Below are positions 1-9,113 of a stretch of DNA of 35,387 nt, piece after piece. Below the pieces are notes generated by a model. It saw only the letters and a list, made by a program, of their open reading frames with translations, was not told where the DNA came from and made no database searches. Every line of letters starts with the position of its first letter. Positions within the stretch are counted from its first letter, which is position 1. A program made the translations under genes and the position numbers. Location of the stretch: NCBI GenBank assembly GCA_019136685.1, contig JAGVTS010000102.1:1-35387 (forward strand), given 5' to 3'. Source of the stretch: Bacillota bacterium. Its GTDB lineage: Bacteria; Bacillota; DTU025.

Positions 1-1010
1 ATCCCTGCTTCTCTCCGGATACCTTCTCTGGACACGCCCACCAATCTCAAAGTACCCGCGCGTAACCCTTCAGGCCGCTCAGTCGTACGACGAAGCACCA
101 GCACAGGCTTGCCGAGCGCGGGGGCTTCTTCCTGGAGGCCCCCGGAATCAGTCATAACCATGAAACATTTCTGCATCAGGCCGACCATGTCAGGGTAGCT
201 TACTGGGTCGACCAAATGGCATCTATCAACCTCCGACAGTTCATGAAACACCGTGCTCCGAACGCGGGGGTTGAGATGAACGGGCATTACCACCACAGTG
301 TCGGGGAAGTCGCGAAGCACATCACGCACAGCGCCGCAGATATCGCGCAGCGGCTCTCCAATGTTCTCGCGTCGGTGAGCGGTCACCAGAACTAGGCGCC
401 TCCCGGTGAAGTCAATGGATGCAAGCCGCGCGTCGACAAAGCCCGTTCGGGCAGAGGCAACAGCTAGAACTGCATCGACCACAGTGTTCCCTGTGACGTA
501 TATATTCGACCGGGGGAAATTCTCCCGTAGCAGGTTGCCGAGGTGCTCACTTGTCGGAGCGAAATGCAGGTCCGAAAGGCATCCTACAAGCCTTCGGTTC
601 ATCTCTTCCGGAAACGGATCGTACTTCTGATCAGTCCGCAGCCCGGCCTCGACATGTCCAACATTGACTCTACAGTAGAATGACGCCAGCGCGCCCACAA
701 ACGCGGTGGACGTATCTCCGTGAACCAAAGTGATATCGGGACGCTCCCGCTGCAGTACTTCCTGCAACCCGCGGAGCCCCCGCTCCGCGATGTCGAACAG
801 CGTCTGGTCATCGCGCATTACGCCCAGATCGTAGTCGGGAACTATGCCGAAAAAGCCGAGCACCTGATCCATCATCTCTCTGTGTTGAGCAGTTCCGCAA
901 GTCACAGAATCAATCAACTCGGGATACTTGGATAGCTCATTGACGACAGGAGCCAGTTTGATTGTATCAGGCCTGGTTCCAAAGACTGAAAGGACTTTGA
1001 TGTGTCGCAT
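1..1010 (-). CDS. wecB: UDP-N-acetylglucosamine 2-epimerase (non-hydrolysing), 3' end cut by window edge
   Basis: Converts UDP-GlcNAc to UDP-ManNAc in the cytoplasm, supplying ManNAc for wall teichoic acid-type or other surface polymers (mnaA in Bacillus). Reading back from an ATG at 1010, the protein begins MRHIKVLSVFGTRPDTIKLA, the classic N-terminus of the family (usually GTRPEAIK; the D variant is conservative). Further along, HGDTSTAF, GHVEAGLRT, PEEMNRRL, TAHRREN and the UDP-binding DSGGLQEEAP motif are all present. About 336 residues are visible; family members are about 370-390, so roughly the last 40 are missing at the left edge. GGAGGT lies 6 bases before the ATG. The stop of the upstream glycosyltransferase gene is about 20 bases away, so the two are probably cotranscribed, which fits a shared role in lipid-linked polymer initiation. 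Confidence 0.95.
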   Translation of the reverse strand, partial: MRHIKVLSVFGTRPDTIKLAPVVNELSKYPELIDSVTCGTAQHREMMDQVLGFFGIVPDYDLGVMRDDQTLFDIAERGLRGLQEVLQRERPDITLVHGDTSTAFVGALASFYCRVNVGHVEAGLRTDQKYDPFPEEMNRRLVGCLSDLHFAPTSEHLGNLLRENFPRSNIYVTGNTVVDAVLAVASARTGFVDARLASIDFTGRRLVLVTAHRRENIGEPLRDICGAVRDVLRDFPDTVVVMPVHLNPRVRSTVFHELSEVDRCHLVDPVSYPDMVGLMQKCFMVMTDSGGLQEEAPALGKPVLVLRRTTERPEGLRAGTLRLVGVSREGIRREAG

Positions 1011-1029
1011 TCGTGGACCTCCGTGCAAG

Positions 1030-2055
1030 TTAGTCCCGCCGGCGCATTTCCGACTTGAGCACTCCCGACCTGCCGCCGACGATGATCAGAGCGCAAAACG
1101 CAGTGACGGTACCGCCTATGCCAAGGCGTGGATCGACCGCAGCAACACCGCACGCGGTGGCCGCAAGCAGGGCACTCACTGCGTAGAGAGTAATCACCGC
1201 CTGGCGCTGGGTCATCCCCATGGCGAGCAGCCTGTGGTGCACGTGGTCGCGGTCGGCGCTGGATACAGGTACCCTGCGTCGAACACGGCGGAATATGGCA
1301 AACGCGGTATCGAGCACCGGAACTCCCATAACTATGACCGGCACTGCCAAAACCAGCGTGGCCGGGGTCTTCAGAGCGCCTATGGCCGAGATTCCGGCGA
1401 TCGTGAATCCCAGGAACATGGCGCCGGCGTCACCCATGAATATCTGGGCCGGATTGAAGTTGTAGCGCAGGAAACCCAGTGCACTGCCGGCAAGGGCAAG
1501 CGACAGCACTGCCAGCCTGGATTGTCGGTTCCCCAGCGCCGCCGCGGCCATGGCCAATGAACCGATGGCTGACACACCGGCCGCCAGGCCATCCAGCCCA
1601 TCGATGAAGTTGACGACATTCATGAAGGCCACAATCCACACCACGGTGATGGGAATTGAAAGGACGCCGAGGTATATCATGCCCCCAAACGGATTCGTAA
1701 CGAACTCAATCTTCACCCCGAACAACATCACGATCACTGCCGCCGCTATCTGGCCAAGCAGCTTGTGCCGCGCCTTGAGCTCCGCCCTGTCGTCGGCGAT
1801 GCCTAGCGCCACCGTGAACGCCCCTCCGGTGAGAAGCCCCAACGTGTTTCTGTCGGGCCGGCCAAACGCCACCGCAGCGATGAAAAAGGCTGCGTACATA
1901 GCGACGCCCCCGAGAAATGGAATGGGCTCCGCGTGAATGTGCCGGCCTCTGGGGCGATCCACTATGCCGCGCGCCAGCGCGATCTTCCTCATCTCGGGAG
2001 TCAGAAGCCATGAGCATGCAGTGGAGAGCAGCAGCGCTCCCAGGTACCTGGTCAA
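1030..2055 (-). CDS. tagO: TagO/WecA-type undecaprenyl-phosphate GlcNAc-1-phosphate transferase
   Basis: A polytopic membrane enzyme of the MraY/WecA/TagO family (glycosyltransferase family 4) that transfers GlcNAc-1-P from UDP-GlcNAc to undecaprenyl phosphate. At 341 residues it has the usual family length. Visible landmarks are the DD pair in LGIADDR (89-90), the catalytic loop NVVNFIDGLDGLAAG (146-160), FMGDAGAMFLGF, and the cytoplasmic DHVHHRLLAMG histidine motif that separates TagO/WecA from MraY. Alternating hydrophobic stretches fit about 10-11 membrane segments. The start is a TTG at 2055 with TAGGAG about nine bases upstream. It is followed directly by wecB, so the pair makes both lipid-linked GlcNAc and UDP-ManNAc, the first substrates of wall teichoic acid linkage-unit synthesis. 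The exact polymer is not shown by this window. Confidence 0.9.
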   Translation of the reverse strand: MTRYLGALLLSTACSWLLTPEMRKIALARGIVDRPRGRHIHAEPIPFLGGVAMYAAFFIAAVAFGRPDRNTLGLLTGGAFTVALGIADDRAELKARHKLLGQIAAAVIVMLFGVKIEFVTNPFGGMIYLGVLSIPITVVWIVAFMNVVNFIDGLDGLAAGVSAIGSLAMAAAALGNRQSRLAVLSLALAGSALGFLRYNFNPAQIFMGDAGAMFLGFTIAGISAIGALKTPATLVLAVPVIVMGVPVLDTAFAIFRRVRRRVPVSSADRDHVHHRLLAMGMTQRQAVITLYAVSALLAATACGVAAVDPRLGIGGTVTAFCALIIVGGRSGVLKSEMRRRD

Positions 2056-2072
2056 GTTGAAGCACTCCTACA

Positions 2073-2525
2073 CTAAGGCGCCTGCACCAGTTGTACGCCT
2101 GCCTCGGTCAGCATCTCACAGGACAGCCTGTCCGGATAGCCTCCGGAGTACACGACTCTGGTTACGCCGGCGTTGATCATCATCTTGGAACAAACCACGC
2201 ACGGTTGGTGCGTGCAGTACACAGTGGCACGAGACAGAGCTACCCCGTGCAAAGCCGCCTGGATAATCACGTTCTGTTCCGCGTGCAGGCCGCGACAGAG
2301 TTCGTGCCTCTCGCCAGACGGCACCTGCATCGACTCGCGAATACACCCGACCTCGCTGCAATGCCTGAGGCCGGAAGGCGCACCATTGTAGCCAGTCGCC
2401 AGAATCTGCCTATCGCGCACGGCAACCGCCCCCACCTGCCGGCGGAGGCATGTAGACCTGCTCGCCACTACGCGCGCGATCTCCAGAAAATAGGCGTCCC
2501 AAGGGGGACGTTGCGACTGGCTCAC
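2073..2525 (-). CDS. comEB: dCMP deaminase, ComEB-like zinc cytidine deaminase family
   Basis: Deaminates dCMP to dUMP, feeding thymidylate synthesis. The family signature is complete: zinc ligand and proton shuttle in HAEQN (H81, E83) and the zinc cysteines in PCVVC (C109, C112), plus the GYNGAPSG substrate loop and the extra C/H cluster HCSEVGC typical of dCMP deaminases. The reading frame stays open upstream into upp, but the start is placed at the GTG at 2525, because GAGGTG lies six bases before it and this gives 150 residues starting [10 protein letters not shown], as in homologues. An upstream GTG at 2534 is the alternative. It sits 29 bases after the upp stop, in the same transcription unit as the other nucleotide-salvage genes upp and tdk. 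Confidence 0.92.
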   Translation of the reverse strand: MSQSQRPPWDAYFLEIARVVASRSTCLRRQVGAVAVRDRQILATGYNGAPSGLRHCSEVGCIRESMQVPSGERHELCRGLHAEQNVIIQAALHGVALSRATVYCTHQPCVVCSKMMINAGVTRVVYSGGYPDRLSCEMLTEAGVQLVQAP

Positions 2526-2554
2526 ACTCTCCACCTCGCGAGTCCGATCTTCGC

Positions 2555-3184
2555 CTACTTGGTGCCGAACAGTCGGTCGCCGGCATCGCCCAGCCCGGGT
2601 ACGATGTATCCGTGCGAGTTCAGGCATTGATCAACCGCTGCCACGTATATGTCGACGTCAGGATGTGTCTGCTGCACCAGTTGTATGCCCTCCGGCGCCG
2701 CGATCAGGTTGACAAGCCTGATGCTATTGGCGCCCCTGTCCTTGGCAAACTGTATTGCGGCGCAGGCCGATCCGCCTGTGGCCAGCATCGGATCGAGCAG
2801 GATCAACTCTCGTTCCGACACATCCGGCGGAAGCTTACAGTAGTATTCCACCGGGCGGAGCGTATCAGGATCGCGGTAAAGGCCGATGTGCCCAACTTTG
2901 GCAGCGGGAATCAGCTTAAGCACCGCATCCACCATGCCCAAGCCGGCACGGAGAATGGCTATTACTCCGACCTTCTTGCCGGCAAGTTGCCTGCCAACCG
3001 CCTGACCAATTGGCGTCTCAACGTCAACGGTTTCGAGAGGAAGGTTGCGCGTCACCTCGTACGCCATGAGCATGGCTACTTCTCCCACGAGATCGCGGAA
3101 GTCCTTGGGTCCGGTGTTCTTGTCCCTTATTAGCGTTATCTTGTGCTGGATCAATGGATGATCTATTACATGGACCTGTCCCAT
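2555..3184 (-). CDS. upp: uracil phosphoribosyltransferase
   Basis: Salvages uracil to UMP using PRPP in the cytoplasm. The 209-residue product equals the Bacillus enzyme in length. It contains the PRPP-binding loop [10 protein letters not shown] (131-140), the ILRAGLGM segment (77-84) and the C-terminal uracil-binding [13 protein letters not shown]. The start is the ATG at 3184, not the in-frame GTG at 3193, because that GTG lies inside the GGGGGGTG ribosome binding site. The gene begins only two bases after the rpiB stop, so its ribosome binding site lies inside rpiB and the two are probably translationally coupled. The neighbourhood matches the Bacillus rpiB-glyA-upp order except that glyA is absent. 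Confidence 0.96.
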   Translation of the reverse strand: MGQVHVIDHPLIQHKITLIRDKNTGPKDFRDLVGEVAMLMAYEVTRNLPLETVDVETPIGQAVGRQLAGKKVGVIAILRAGLGMVDAVLKLIPAAKVGHIGLYRDPDTLRPVEYYCKLPPDVSERELILLDPMLATGGSACAAIQFAKDRGANSIRLVNLIAAPEGIQLVQQTHPDVDIYVAAVDQCLNSHGYIVPGLGDAGDRLFGTK

Positions 3185-3186
3185 AG

Positions 3187-3639
3187 CTAACACCCCCCGT
3201 GCTTACGTTCACACTCTGCAATCTTTTGAACCCTTGCAGCATGCCGGCCCCCGGCGAATTGGGTATCCAGAAAGATTCCTACAATGCGCAGGATTGCATA
3301 GGCAGCGGTAGTGCGGGAGCCCACCGCCAGAACGTTGGCATCGTTATGCTCGCGCGCTGCGCGGGCAGTGAACTCATCGTAGCACAACGCAGCCCGGATA
3401 CCCCGAACCTTATTCGCCGTTATCGACATACCGATACCGGTGCCGCATACAAGAATGCCGCGATCGGCTTCGCCTCGCGCGACACACTCCGACACAGCGA
3501 CTGCGATATCGGGGTAGTCAACACTCTCGCGCGAATACGCGCCCATGTCGCGGACCTCGTGCCCGTGCTCCTCAAGCATCTGTACTACTTCCTGTTTCGC
3601 GTCGTAACCCGCATGGTCGGACCCAACAGCGACTCTCAA
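3187..3639 (-). CDS. rpiB: ribose-5-phosphate isomerase B
   Basis: Interconverts ribose-5-phosphate and ribulose-5-phosphate; the LacAB/RpiB fold is clear. The 150-residue protein starts [16 protein letters not shown] with the substrate histidine H9, and has the catalytic cysteine in [11 protein letters not shown] (C65) and the [17 protein letters not shown] segment. The start is a TTG at 3639 that immediately follows the TAG stop of ywlE with no gap; AGAGGTGG sits about seven bases upstream. Such butting of stop and start suggests coupled translation. It corresponds to ywlF in the Bacillus cluster. An allose-6-phosphate isomerase activity, known for some RpiB proteins, cannot be excluded from sequence alone. 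Confidence 0.95.
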   Translation of the reverse strand: MRVAVGSDHAGYDAKQEVVQMLEEHGHEVRDMGAYSRESVDYPDIAVAVSECVARGEADRGILVCGTGIGMSITANKVRGIRAALCYDEFTARAAREHNDANVLAVGSRTTAAYAILRIVGIFLDTQFAGGRHAARVQKIAECERKHGGC

Positions 3640-4089
3640 CTAGTCACCACCTCTGCTCCATGATCCTAGTCTGGCCACGATAGACTGCCGTATCTCGTCT
3701 CTGGTGCGCCGGTACACATCAACCGCGCCGCCGAATGGGTCGGCGATGCCTGGCTCTGCAAGCAGGCGCGCGCGGGGCGCGGCTCCCGGATCGAGCTCCA
3801 GGATGCGTTCGAGATGCCTGCGCTCCATGGCCAGAATAGTGTCGGCCTGCGAGACCATCTCGGGCGTAAGTAAGCGCGCACGGTGGCTCGCGAGGTCCAG
3901 CCCCAGCTCGGCCAGGACAGCTACGGCATTATCAGTCGCCGGATCGCCGTCCACGGCGCCGACGCCCGCGGATTCGACCGTCCAATCCTCAGGGTACGAA
4001 CCCGATTCGATGAGGTTCCTGACTATGGCCTCAGCCATGGCGCTTCGACAGGTGTTCCCACCACACACCAGGAGGATCCTTCGGGACAT
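3640..4089 (-). CDS. ywlE: low-molecular-weight phosphatase, probably protein-arginine phosphatase YwlE
   Basis: Member of the low-molecular-weight phosphatase family. The P-loop VCGGNTCRS provides the nucleophile C9 and R15, and the acid loop is DPFG (D117). The residue four after the nucleophile is threonine (T13), the position that in Bacillus YwlE favours phosphoarginine over phosphotyrosine; in tyrosine phosphatases it is usually isoleucine. The protein therefore probably reverses McsB-type arginine phosphorylation. The ATG at 4089 is preferred (149 residues) because GGCGGTG lies six bases upstream; a GTG at 4098 would add three residues but has no good ribosome binding site. It lies between sua5 and rpiB, as in Bacillus. 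Confidence 0.9.
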   Translation of the reverse strand: MSRRILLVCGGNTCRSAMAEAIVRNLIESGSYPEDWTVESAGVGAVDGDPATDNAVAVLAELGLDLASHRARLLTPEMVSQADTILAMERRHLERILELDPGAAPRARLLAEPGIADPFGGAVDVYRRTRDEIRQSIVARLGSWSRGGD

Positions 4090-4129
4090 CTCATTCACCG
4101 CCCGTGCGATGGATTTCGCTGAAAAGGGC

Positions 4130-5278
4130 TCATTTCCTGCCTGATCGGCCCATGTCGACGAGCCTCCCGCCCGCCGATCTCACCAGCCGGTTCATCACGG
4201 CCAGGCCAACTCCGCCAGTGTCGTAGGATTCGGCCAGCATGACATCGACACCCTCGCTATCCAGACGCCTCATCGCATCAAACAGCCCAGATGCCACCGA
4301 TGCCATACGGCCTCGGGACCCCGTCTGTGCGATGACCGCTGTGTCCGGGATGCTCGCCTTCGACGTCGTCATGGCTGTCTCCGTACTGATCAGTAACCCT
4401 ACGACCCTGCCGGCCTCTGCCTCAGCCCGGGCCCGGCAGGCAATCGCCTGCACCTGGTCCTCCCACTCCCCTATGAATAGCCAGAGCGGGGCCCGAGGAG
4501 CATAATGCCTATGGCGTAGACCGGGCGAGCGAGCCGGGCCTTCCTGTTCGCCTCCCTCGGCGGCCGAACCCGTGCCATGCTGAGGCAAGACGCATACGTC
4601 AGGCATTATGTTGCGAATCGCCTCCACCGGCACGCCGCCGGGCCGGAGAACCAGCGGAGGAGATGAAGTGATGTCGAGCACCGTCGACTCCACCCCGATG
4701 CCGGCCGGTCCGCCATCTACGATCATCTCGATCCTGCCCGCAAGGTCTGCCCATACATGATCAGCCCGCGTGGGGCTGGGTCGTCCGGATATGTTTGCCG
4801 ACGGCGCCGCAATGGGAAGCCCGGCAGCGCGGATCAACGCCATGGCAACAGGATGAGACGGCATTCGAACCGCAACTGTATCGCCTCCGGCGGTGACCTC
4901 TCGGGCAACACCTCCGCGCACAGGGAGAACGATAGTGAGAGGGCCCGGCCAGAAAGCGCGCGCCAGAGCCAGGGCATCATCGGGAACGCCGGCGACCACC
5001 GCCTGCAAGTCGTCGAGGCAAGCTATGTGGACGATTAGCGGATTATCCTGCGGCCTGCCCTTGGCCACGAAAACGCGAGCCACGGCCTGCCCGTCCAGTG
5101 CATTGGCTCCCAGTCCGTACACGGTCTCTGTGGGGAACGCAACAAGCCCGCCGCATCGCAAGATATCAGCTGCTGAAGACAGCTGGATCTCGAGATCCAG
5201 AGGCGGGCTCGTCGGATCGACTACCATGCGCACAGTGTTGACCGGGGTCAGACCATTGCTGGAGCTGTCACAGCACAT
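4130..5278 (-). CDS. ywlC: threonylcarbamoyl-AMP synthase, Sua5/YwlC type
   Basis: Makes threonylcarbamoyl-AMP from threonine, bicarbonate and ATP, the first step of the t6A37 tRNA modification. The YrdC domain occupies roughly residues 35-225: PTETVYGLG (49-57), KGRPQDNPL (73-81), PGPLTIVL, RMPSHP and APSANISGRPSPT (158-170). A linker with SPGLRHRHYAP (251-261) leads into the C-terminal Sua5 domain, so this is the long Sua5 form and not short TsaC. The frame is open further upstream, but the ATG at 5278 is strongly supported: AGGGGTGA lies five bases before it. The gene then overlaps the end of prmC by 11 bases, giving 382 residues. Confidence 0.94.
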   Translation of the reverse strand: MCCDSSSNGLTPVNTVRMVVDPTSPPLDLEIQLSSAADILRCGGLVAFPTETVYGLGANALDGQAVARVFVAKGRPQDNPLIVHIACLDDLQAVVAGVPDDALALARAFWPGPLTIVLPVRGGVAREVTAGGDTVAVRMPSHPVAMALIRAAGLPIAAPSANISGRPSPTRADHVWADLAGRIEMIVDGGPAGIGVESTVLDITSSPPLVLRPGGVPVEAIRNIMPDVCVLPQHGTGSAAEGGEQEGPARSPGLRHRHYAPRAPLWLFIGEWEDQVQAIACRARAEAEAGRVVGLLISTETAMTTSKASIPDTAVIAQTGSRGRMASVASGLFDAMRRLDSEGVDVMLAESYDTGGVGLAVMNRLVRSAGGRLVDMGRSGRK

Positions 5279-6185
5279 CAGCGTCACCCCTGGCCCCCGG
5301 CTTTGAGCCGACCACAGCGCGGATTGCGCCCGAATAGTCGCGAGTCGTTTCGACATCGATCAGCCCTACCTGCTCCAGCATCTCCGTCACCTGAGCCGCC
5401 TGGCCATCGCCCACTTCCAGCGCAACGAAACCGCGCCCGGTGAGGCGGCCTGAAACGCCCTCGGCTATGCGGCGGTAGAAGTCCAGGCCATCCGGCCCTC
5501 CATCTAGCGCCAGACGCGGTTCATACCGCGATATCTCAGGAGCCAGCGAAGGAATATCGCGCGACGGCACGTATGGAGGGTTGGACACCAGCACATCCAT
5601 GTGTTCAAACTCGGTGCCGACTGTGGGCTGAAATAGGTCTCCCTGCGCAAGGAAGACGCGGCCTGAAAGACCCAGCCTCGCCACGTTGGATGCGGTCACT
5701 TCCAGGGCATCACCGGAAATATCCGTTGCGAGCACCCGTGCGCCTGGAACCTCCCGCGAGATGGCGCAGGCTATCGCGCCGCTGCCGGCGCCCATGTCTA
5801 CTACTATCGGGTCATCAATGGCCAAAGCAGCCAGACGACTGCATACCGCCTCGACCAGCACCTCGGTGTCGGGGCGCGGTATCAGCACGCGTTCGTCCAC
5901 TACGAAGTCCAGTGACATGAACTCCTTGCGCCCAGTAACATACGCCACCGGCATCCGCCTGGCGCGCCGCTTGAGCGCATCCCTGTATCGCTCCAGCTCA
6001 TCGCGGATCAGCGGACGGTCATGCTGCACGTACAGCTGGATCCGATCCATATCGAGCACGTTGGCCAGCAGGACCTCGGCATCAAGCCTGGCCGACTCTA
6101 CTCCATTCTTTGTAAGAAAAGCGGTGGAGCGCCGGAGAATATCGATCAGCCGCCGCGTCTGAAGAGTAGTCGCTGCCGTGTTCAT
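5268..6185 (-). CDS. prmC: release factor glutamine methyltransferase
   Basis: N5-methylates the glutamine of the GGQ motif in peptide chain release factors using S-adenosylmethionine. The helical N-terminal domain is followed by the Rossmann methyltransferase core: VVDMGAGSGAIA (129-139) binds the cofactor and NPPYVPS (202-208) is the catalytic NPPY motif. Length is 305 residues, normal for PrmC. An ATG at 6185 is used; a TTG three codons upstream (6194) is possible, since a weak GGAG is near both. The gene follows its substrate gene prfA by 16 bases, the conserved arrangement in many bacteria, and overlaps sua5 at its 3' end. Confidence 0.95.
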   Translation of the reverse strand: MNTAATTLQTRRLIDILRRSTAFLTKNGVESARLDAEVLLANVLDMDRIQLYVQHDRPLIRDELERYRDALKRRARRMPVAYVTGRKEFMSLDFVVDERVLIPRPDTEVLVEAVCSRLAALAIDDPIVVDMGAGSGAIACAISREVPGARVLATDISGDALEVTASNVARLGLSGRVFLAQGDLFQPTVGTEFEHMDVLVSNPPYVPSRDIPSLAPEISRYEPRLALDGGPDGLDFYRRIAEGVSGRLTGRGFVALEVGDGQAAQVTEMLEQVGLIDVETTRDYSGAIRAVVGSKPGARGDADVL

Positions 6186-6201
6186 TGACTCCAACCCGCC
6201 C

Positions 6202-7269
6202 CTACTCCGCTTTCTTGAGCCTTTCGCTCTGTGCGCTCACAATGAGCGCTTCGATCATCTCGTCCAGGTCGCCATCGAGAAACTCGGTCAGCCGATGCGT
6301 CGTGAGCCCCAATCTGTGATCCGTCACCCTGCTCTGAGGGAAGTTGTAGGTACGTATACGCTCGCTCCGGTCCCCCGAGCCCACCTGCGTCTTTCGCGTC
6401 TCAGCGATGCCTGCCTCCTGTTCCTCCATTAGCTGGTCCAGAAGACGGGCCCTCAGAACCTTCATGGCTTTGTCCTTATTCTTGTGCTGCGATTTCTCAT
6501 CCTGACAGGTCACAACCATCCCTGTGGGAATGTGAGTGATCCTGACGGCGGAGTCCGTAGTGTTCACGCTCTGTCCGCCATGGCCGGACGACCTAAACAC
6601 GTCGACCCGGAGGTCATTGGGGTCGATCTCGATGTCGACCTCTTCCGCCTCAGGCAGTACAGCCACAGTGGCGGCAGACGTGTGTATCCTGCCGGACGCC
6701 TCTGTTTCGGGCACACGCTGAACGCGGTGTACTCCACTTTCGTACTTCAGCCGGCTGTAGACACGGTCGCCCGAGATCATGACGATGACCTCTTTGAATC
6801 CCCCCAGCTCAGTAGGGTTGGAGCTCATGCTTTCAACCTGCCAGCTATTGCGCTCAGCATAGCGTGAGTACATCCGAAATAGGTCTCCCGCGAACAGAGC
6901 TGCTTCGTCGCCGCCGGTGCCGGCCCTGATCTCCATGATGACGTTCTTCTCATCTGATGGGTCGGACGGCAACAGGAGCGCCTTGAGTCGCTCCTCGAGA
7001 GTCGCTCTGGCCTCCTCAAGAGACGCCAATTCCGCTTCGGCAAGCTCACGGAGTTCCGAGTCGAGCTTGTCGCGGAGCATCTCCCCCGTCGCCTGAATTT
7101 CGCCCATGACCCTCTTGAGCTCGCGGTAGTTCGCGACGATATCTTCAAGATCGGAATGGGCCTTGGTGACCTTCTTGTATCTTAGCTGGTCGGCTATGAC
7201 CTCAGGGTCGGCCATTTCACTTTCCAGCTCGTCGTATCGTGCTTCAATCTCCCTAAGTTTCTCCAACAT
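6202..7269 (-). CDS. prfA: peptide chain release factor 1
   Basis: Recognises UAA and UAG in the ribosomal A site and triggers peptidyl-tRNA hydrolysis. The 355-residue protein carries the peptidyl-transferase motif GGQ (231-233) within [15 protein letters not shown], and a PxT codon-reading tripeptide in [14 protein letters not shown] (PET, 187-189) in the form common in Firmicutes. The N-terminal coiled region and the [14 protein letters not shown] segment (117-130) are intact. The ATG at 7269 lies two bases after the stop of the DUF1385 gene, with GCGGTGA seven bases upstream. It is followed by the modifying enzyme prmC. Confidence 0.97.
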   Translation of the reverse strand: MLEKLREIEARYDELESEMADPEVIADQLRYKKVTKAHSDLEDIVANYRELKRVMGEIQATGEMLRDKLDSELRELAEAELASLEEARATLEERLKALLLPSDPSDEKNVIMEIRAGTGGDEAALFAGDLFRMYSRYAERNSWQVESMSSNPTELGGFKEVIVMISGDRVYSRLKYESGVHRVQRVPETEASGRIHTSAATVAVLPEAEEVDIEIDPNDLRVDVFRSSGHGGQSVNTTDSAVRITHIPTGMVVTCQDEKSQHKNKDKAMKVLRARLLDQLMEEQEAGIAETRKTQVGSGDRSERIRTYNFPQSRVTDHRLGLTTHRLTEFLDGDLDEMIEALIVSAQSERLKKAE

Positions 7270-7271
7270 GG

Positions 7272-8147
7272 TCAGTTCACCGCTTCGTCTTTCTCAATAA
7301 CCGCCTGAAGCGATACGATCGCCACTTCCAGCATGGAATCGTCGGGTTCACGAGTCGTGAGTCGCTGCAACGCGAGGCCGGGCGCCCGTGCCCACTTCAC
7401 CACGGTCGATGGATTAGGCCGTCCCGCAATCTTGAGCAGTTCATAGGATACCCCGGCTAGAACCGGCAATAACAGAATACGGGTCACAATGCGCTCCCAC
7501 AGAGCCTGCCTGCCCAAAAGGGAGTAAATGAGTACGCTCACCAACATCACTATGAGCAGGAAGTTCGTGCCGCAGCGTGCATGGGCCGTGCCGTGACGCC
7601 GCGCGTTTTCCACAGTAAGCGCTTCACCGGCCTCCCATGCAGCGATCGTCTTGTGTTCTGCACCGTGATACGCGAAGACGCGCTGAATGTCGTGCATCTG
7701 CGAGATAGCCACAAGGTACACGATGAATATCGCCACCCGGAGCGCACCCTCTATCAGGTTGACCAGAACGATGCTGGAAATGCGCCTCTGGATGAAGGCG
7801 ACAATGACATTGGGAAGCACAATGAACAACAGCACGAACAGGCCCAGCGCAACCACCAGGCTGAGCGCCACCTCGCCGCCGGACAGCTGCTCCTCTTCCT
7901 CAGCCGATTCGTTAGCCGAGTACATCAGCGCGTTCATGCCCAGCACAAGTGACTCGACCAGCATCACTGTACCGCGTATGAACGGCGCCTTCAGTATGGC
8001 CGGCCGGCGCGAATTATCAATCTCGCGCATATCCACAGAGATCTCGCCGCTCGGCTTGCGAACGGCTATTGCCGCAGAGTCGCGCCCGCGCATCATGACC
8101 CCTTCGATCACGGCCTGCCCGCCGTACTGGAATCTGGACTTCAACAT
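7272..8147 (-). CDS. DUF1385 family membrane protein (YqhQ-like)
   Basis: A 291-residue member of the DUF1385/YqhQ family, whose function is unknown. The start [14 protein letters not shown] (8-21) and the block [13 protein letters not shown] are diagnostic for the family, and [14 protein letters not shown] follows. Several hydrophobic stretches (about 95-120, 130-155, 195-215, 220-240) indicate an integral membrane protein. The ATG at 8147 shares one base with the tdk stop (TGATG), and GGAGGTGA lies just upstream, so translation is probably coupled to tdk. Placement between tdk/rpmE and prfA is a common arrangement in Clostridia-like Bacillota. Nothing in the sequence reveals its activity. 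Confidence 0.92.
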   Translation of the reverse strand: MLKSRFQYGGQAVIEGVMMRGRDSAAIAVRKPSGEISVDMREIDNSRRPAILKAPFIRGTVMLVESLVLGMNALMYSANESAEEEEQLSGGEVALSLVVALGLFVLLFIVLPNVIVAFIQRRISSIVLVNLIEGALRVAIFIVYLVAISQMHDIQRVFAYHGAEHKTIAAWEAGEALTVENARRHGTAHARCGTNFLLIVMLVSVLIYSLLGRQALWERIVTRILLLPVLAGVSYELLKIAGRPNPSTVVKWARAPGLALQRLTTREPDDSMLEVAIVSLQAVIEKDEAVN

Positions 8148-8755
8148 CAGTCACCTCCAGTCGCATGAGGGCGCGGTCTGTCCGGCACCTCATGACAACG
8201 CCTGCATCGGGCCTCGTATGCTTCGCTGGCGCCTATAAGAACTTGAGGATCCGAGTAGCTGGCCGGGCGGCCGTTGATAATCCGCTGCGTTCTCGTCGCA
8301 GGATTCCCACATTTCACACATATGGCCTGGAGTTTGGACACGTACTCCGCGCGCGCGAGCAGCTCCGGCATGGGGCCAAAGGGCTCGCCCCTGAAATCGC
8401 AATCGAGGCCGGCCACAATCACGCGCACACCGGCATCCGCCAGTCCGACGCAGAGGTCCACAATCCCCGGATCGAAGAACTGCGCCTCATCAAACGCTAC
8501 GACCTGCGCGTCAGCGGGAATGGCCGCTTCAGCCTCCCGAGAGTCGCACACAGGTAGACACTCGATCTTGTCGCCCCCGTGCGACACGACATCATTCGTG
8601 GAGAACCGCACATCCAACGAGGGCTTGATCGCGATCACTTGCTGACGAGCGATCCGAGCTCGCTTCACTCTGCGGATCAGTTCCTCGCTCTTGCCGCTGA
8701 ACATCGACCCGCATATCACTTCGATCCATCCGCTGCCCTGGATAGTTCCTTGCAC
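8147..8755 (-). CDS. tdk: thymidine kinase
   Basis: Type II thymidine kinase that phosphorylates thymidine to TMP with ATP. The P-loop GSMFSGKS is at residues 16-23, the catalytic glutamate in FDEAQFF is E90, and the structural zinc is held by CVKC (146-149) and CRRC (184-187). Substrate-loop residues in the [10 protein letters not shown] region (158-167) are present. The protein has 202 residues, normal for the family. The start is a GTG at 8755, five bases after GGGAGGGAG. A strong intrinsic terminator lies just upstream, between rpmE and this gene, so expression probably depends on readthrough or a promoter I could not identify. Confidence 0.96.
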   Translation of the reverse strand: MQGTIQGSGWIEVICGSMFSGKSEELIRRVKRARIARQQVIAIKPSLDVRFSTNDVVSHGGDKIECLPVCDSREAEAAIPADAQVVAFDEAQFFDPGIVDLCVGLADAGVRVIVAGLDCDFRGEPFGPMPELLARAEYVSKLQAICVKCGNPATRTQRIINGRPASYSDPQVLIGASEAYEARCRRCHEVPDRPRPHATGGD

Positions 8756-8781
8756 CTGTACTCCCTCCCGGCGCCTTCACT

Positions 8782-8809
8782 CAAAAAACCGGAGCCCGAC
8801 CGGGCTCCG
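8782..8809 (-). terminator. intrinsic terminator after rpmE
   Basis: On the minus strand a perfect 8-bp GC-rich stem (arms at 8790-8797 and 8802-8809, four-base loop) is followed two bases later by six T residues. This is a textbook Rho-independent terminator, placed about 60 bases after the rpmE stop and just before tdk. It would uncouple high ribosomal-protein expression from the downstream block. Confidence 0.9.
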
Positions 8810-8822
8810 ACCATAGATGCTT

Positions 8823-8858
8823 CTTGGGGGTGGCCCCAGATACGAAGCCGCCCCCAAG
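8823..8858. repeat. inverted repeat just downstream of rpmE
   Basis: Arms of 12 bases at 8823-8834 and 8847-8858 (CTTGGGGGTGGC and GCCGCCCCCAAG) pair with one mismatch, which would be a G-U wobble in a plus-strand transcript and an A-C mismatch in a minus-strand transcript. The loop is 12 bases and there is no T-run. It lies between the rpmE stop and the canonical terminator. It could stabilise the 3' end of the rpmE mRNA; no function is proven. Confidence 0.5.
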
Positions 8859-8868
8859 CTGGAGTGCT

Positions 8869-9066
8869 CTAAAGATTGTGCTTCTTGCGGAACTTCTCCA
8901 CCCGCCCGCCGGTGTCGACTATCCTCTGCACACCAGTGGAGAACGGATGGCACTTGGAGCAGATATCTACCCTCAGATTCTGGCTGGTGGAACCAGTCTC
9001 AAACCTTTCGCCACAGGCGCAGGTCACTGTAGTGATGTAATACTTGGGATGGATGTTATCCTTCAA
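8869..9066 (-). CDS. rpmE: 50S ribosomal protein L31, zinc-binding type
   Basis: Small ribosomal protein of the large subunit. The 65-residue product starts [10 protein letters not shown] and carries the C-x-C pair in TCACGERF and the CxxC of DICSKCHPF, which mark the zinc-containing (C+) form of L31; C-minus paralogues lack these. The C-terminus, [17 protein letters not shown], is typical. The frame is open upstream, but the TTG at 9066 is chosen because GGAGGTGA lies five bases before it and the resulting N-terminus matches the family exactly. It has its own near-consensus promoter and terminator, so it can be expressed alone. Confidence 0.95.
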   Translation of the reverse strand: MKDNIHPKYYITTVTCACGERFETGSTSQNLRVDICSKCHPFSTGVQRIVDTGGRVEKFRKKHNL

Positions 9067-9113
9067 CCTCTTCACCTCCGAGGGACACATTCACGATTGC
9101 CCTTGACTGGTGT

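Noticed and set aside
1..1010. GTRPD instead of GTRPE in WecB as a sign of altered activity
   Set aside because: The change is conservative and other family motifs are intact; it does not justify a functional claim.
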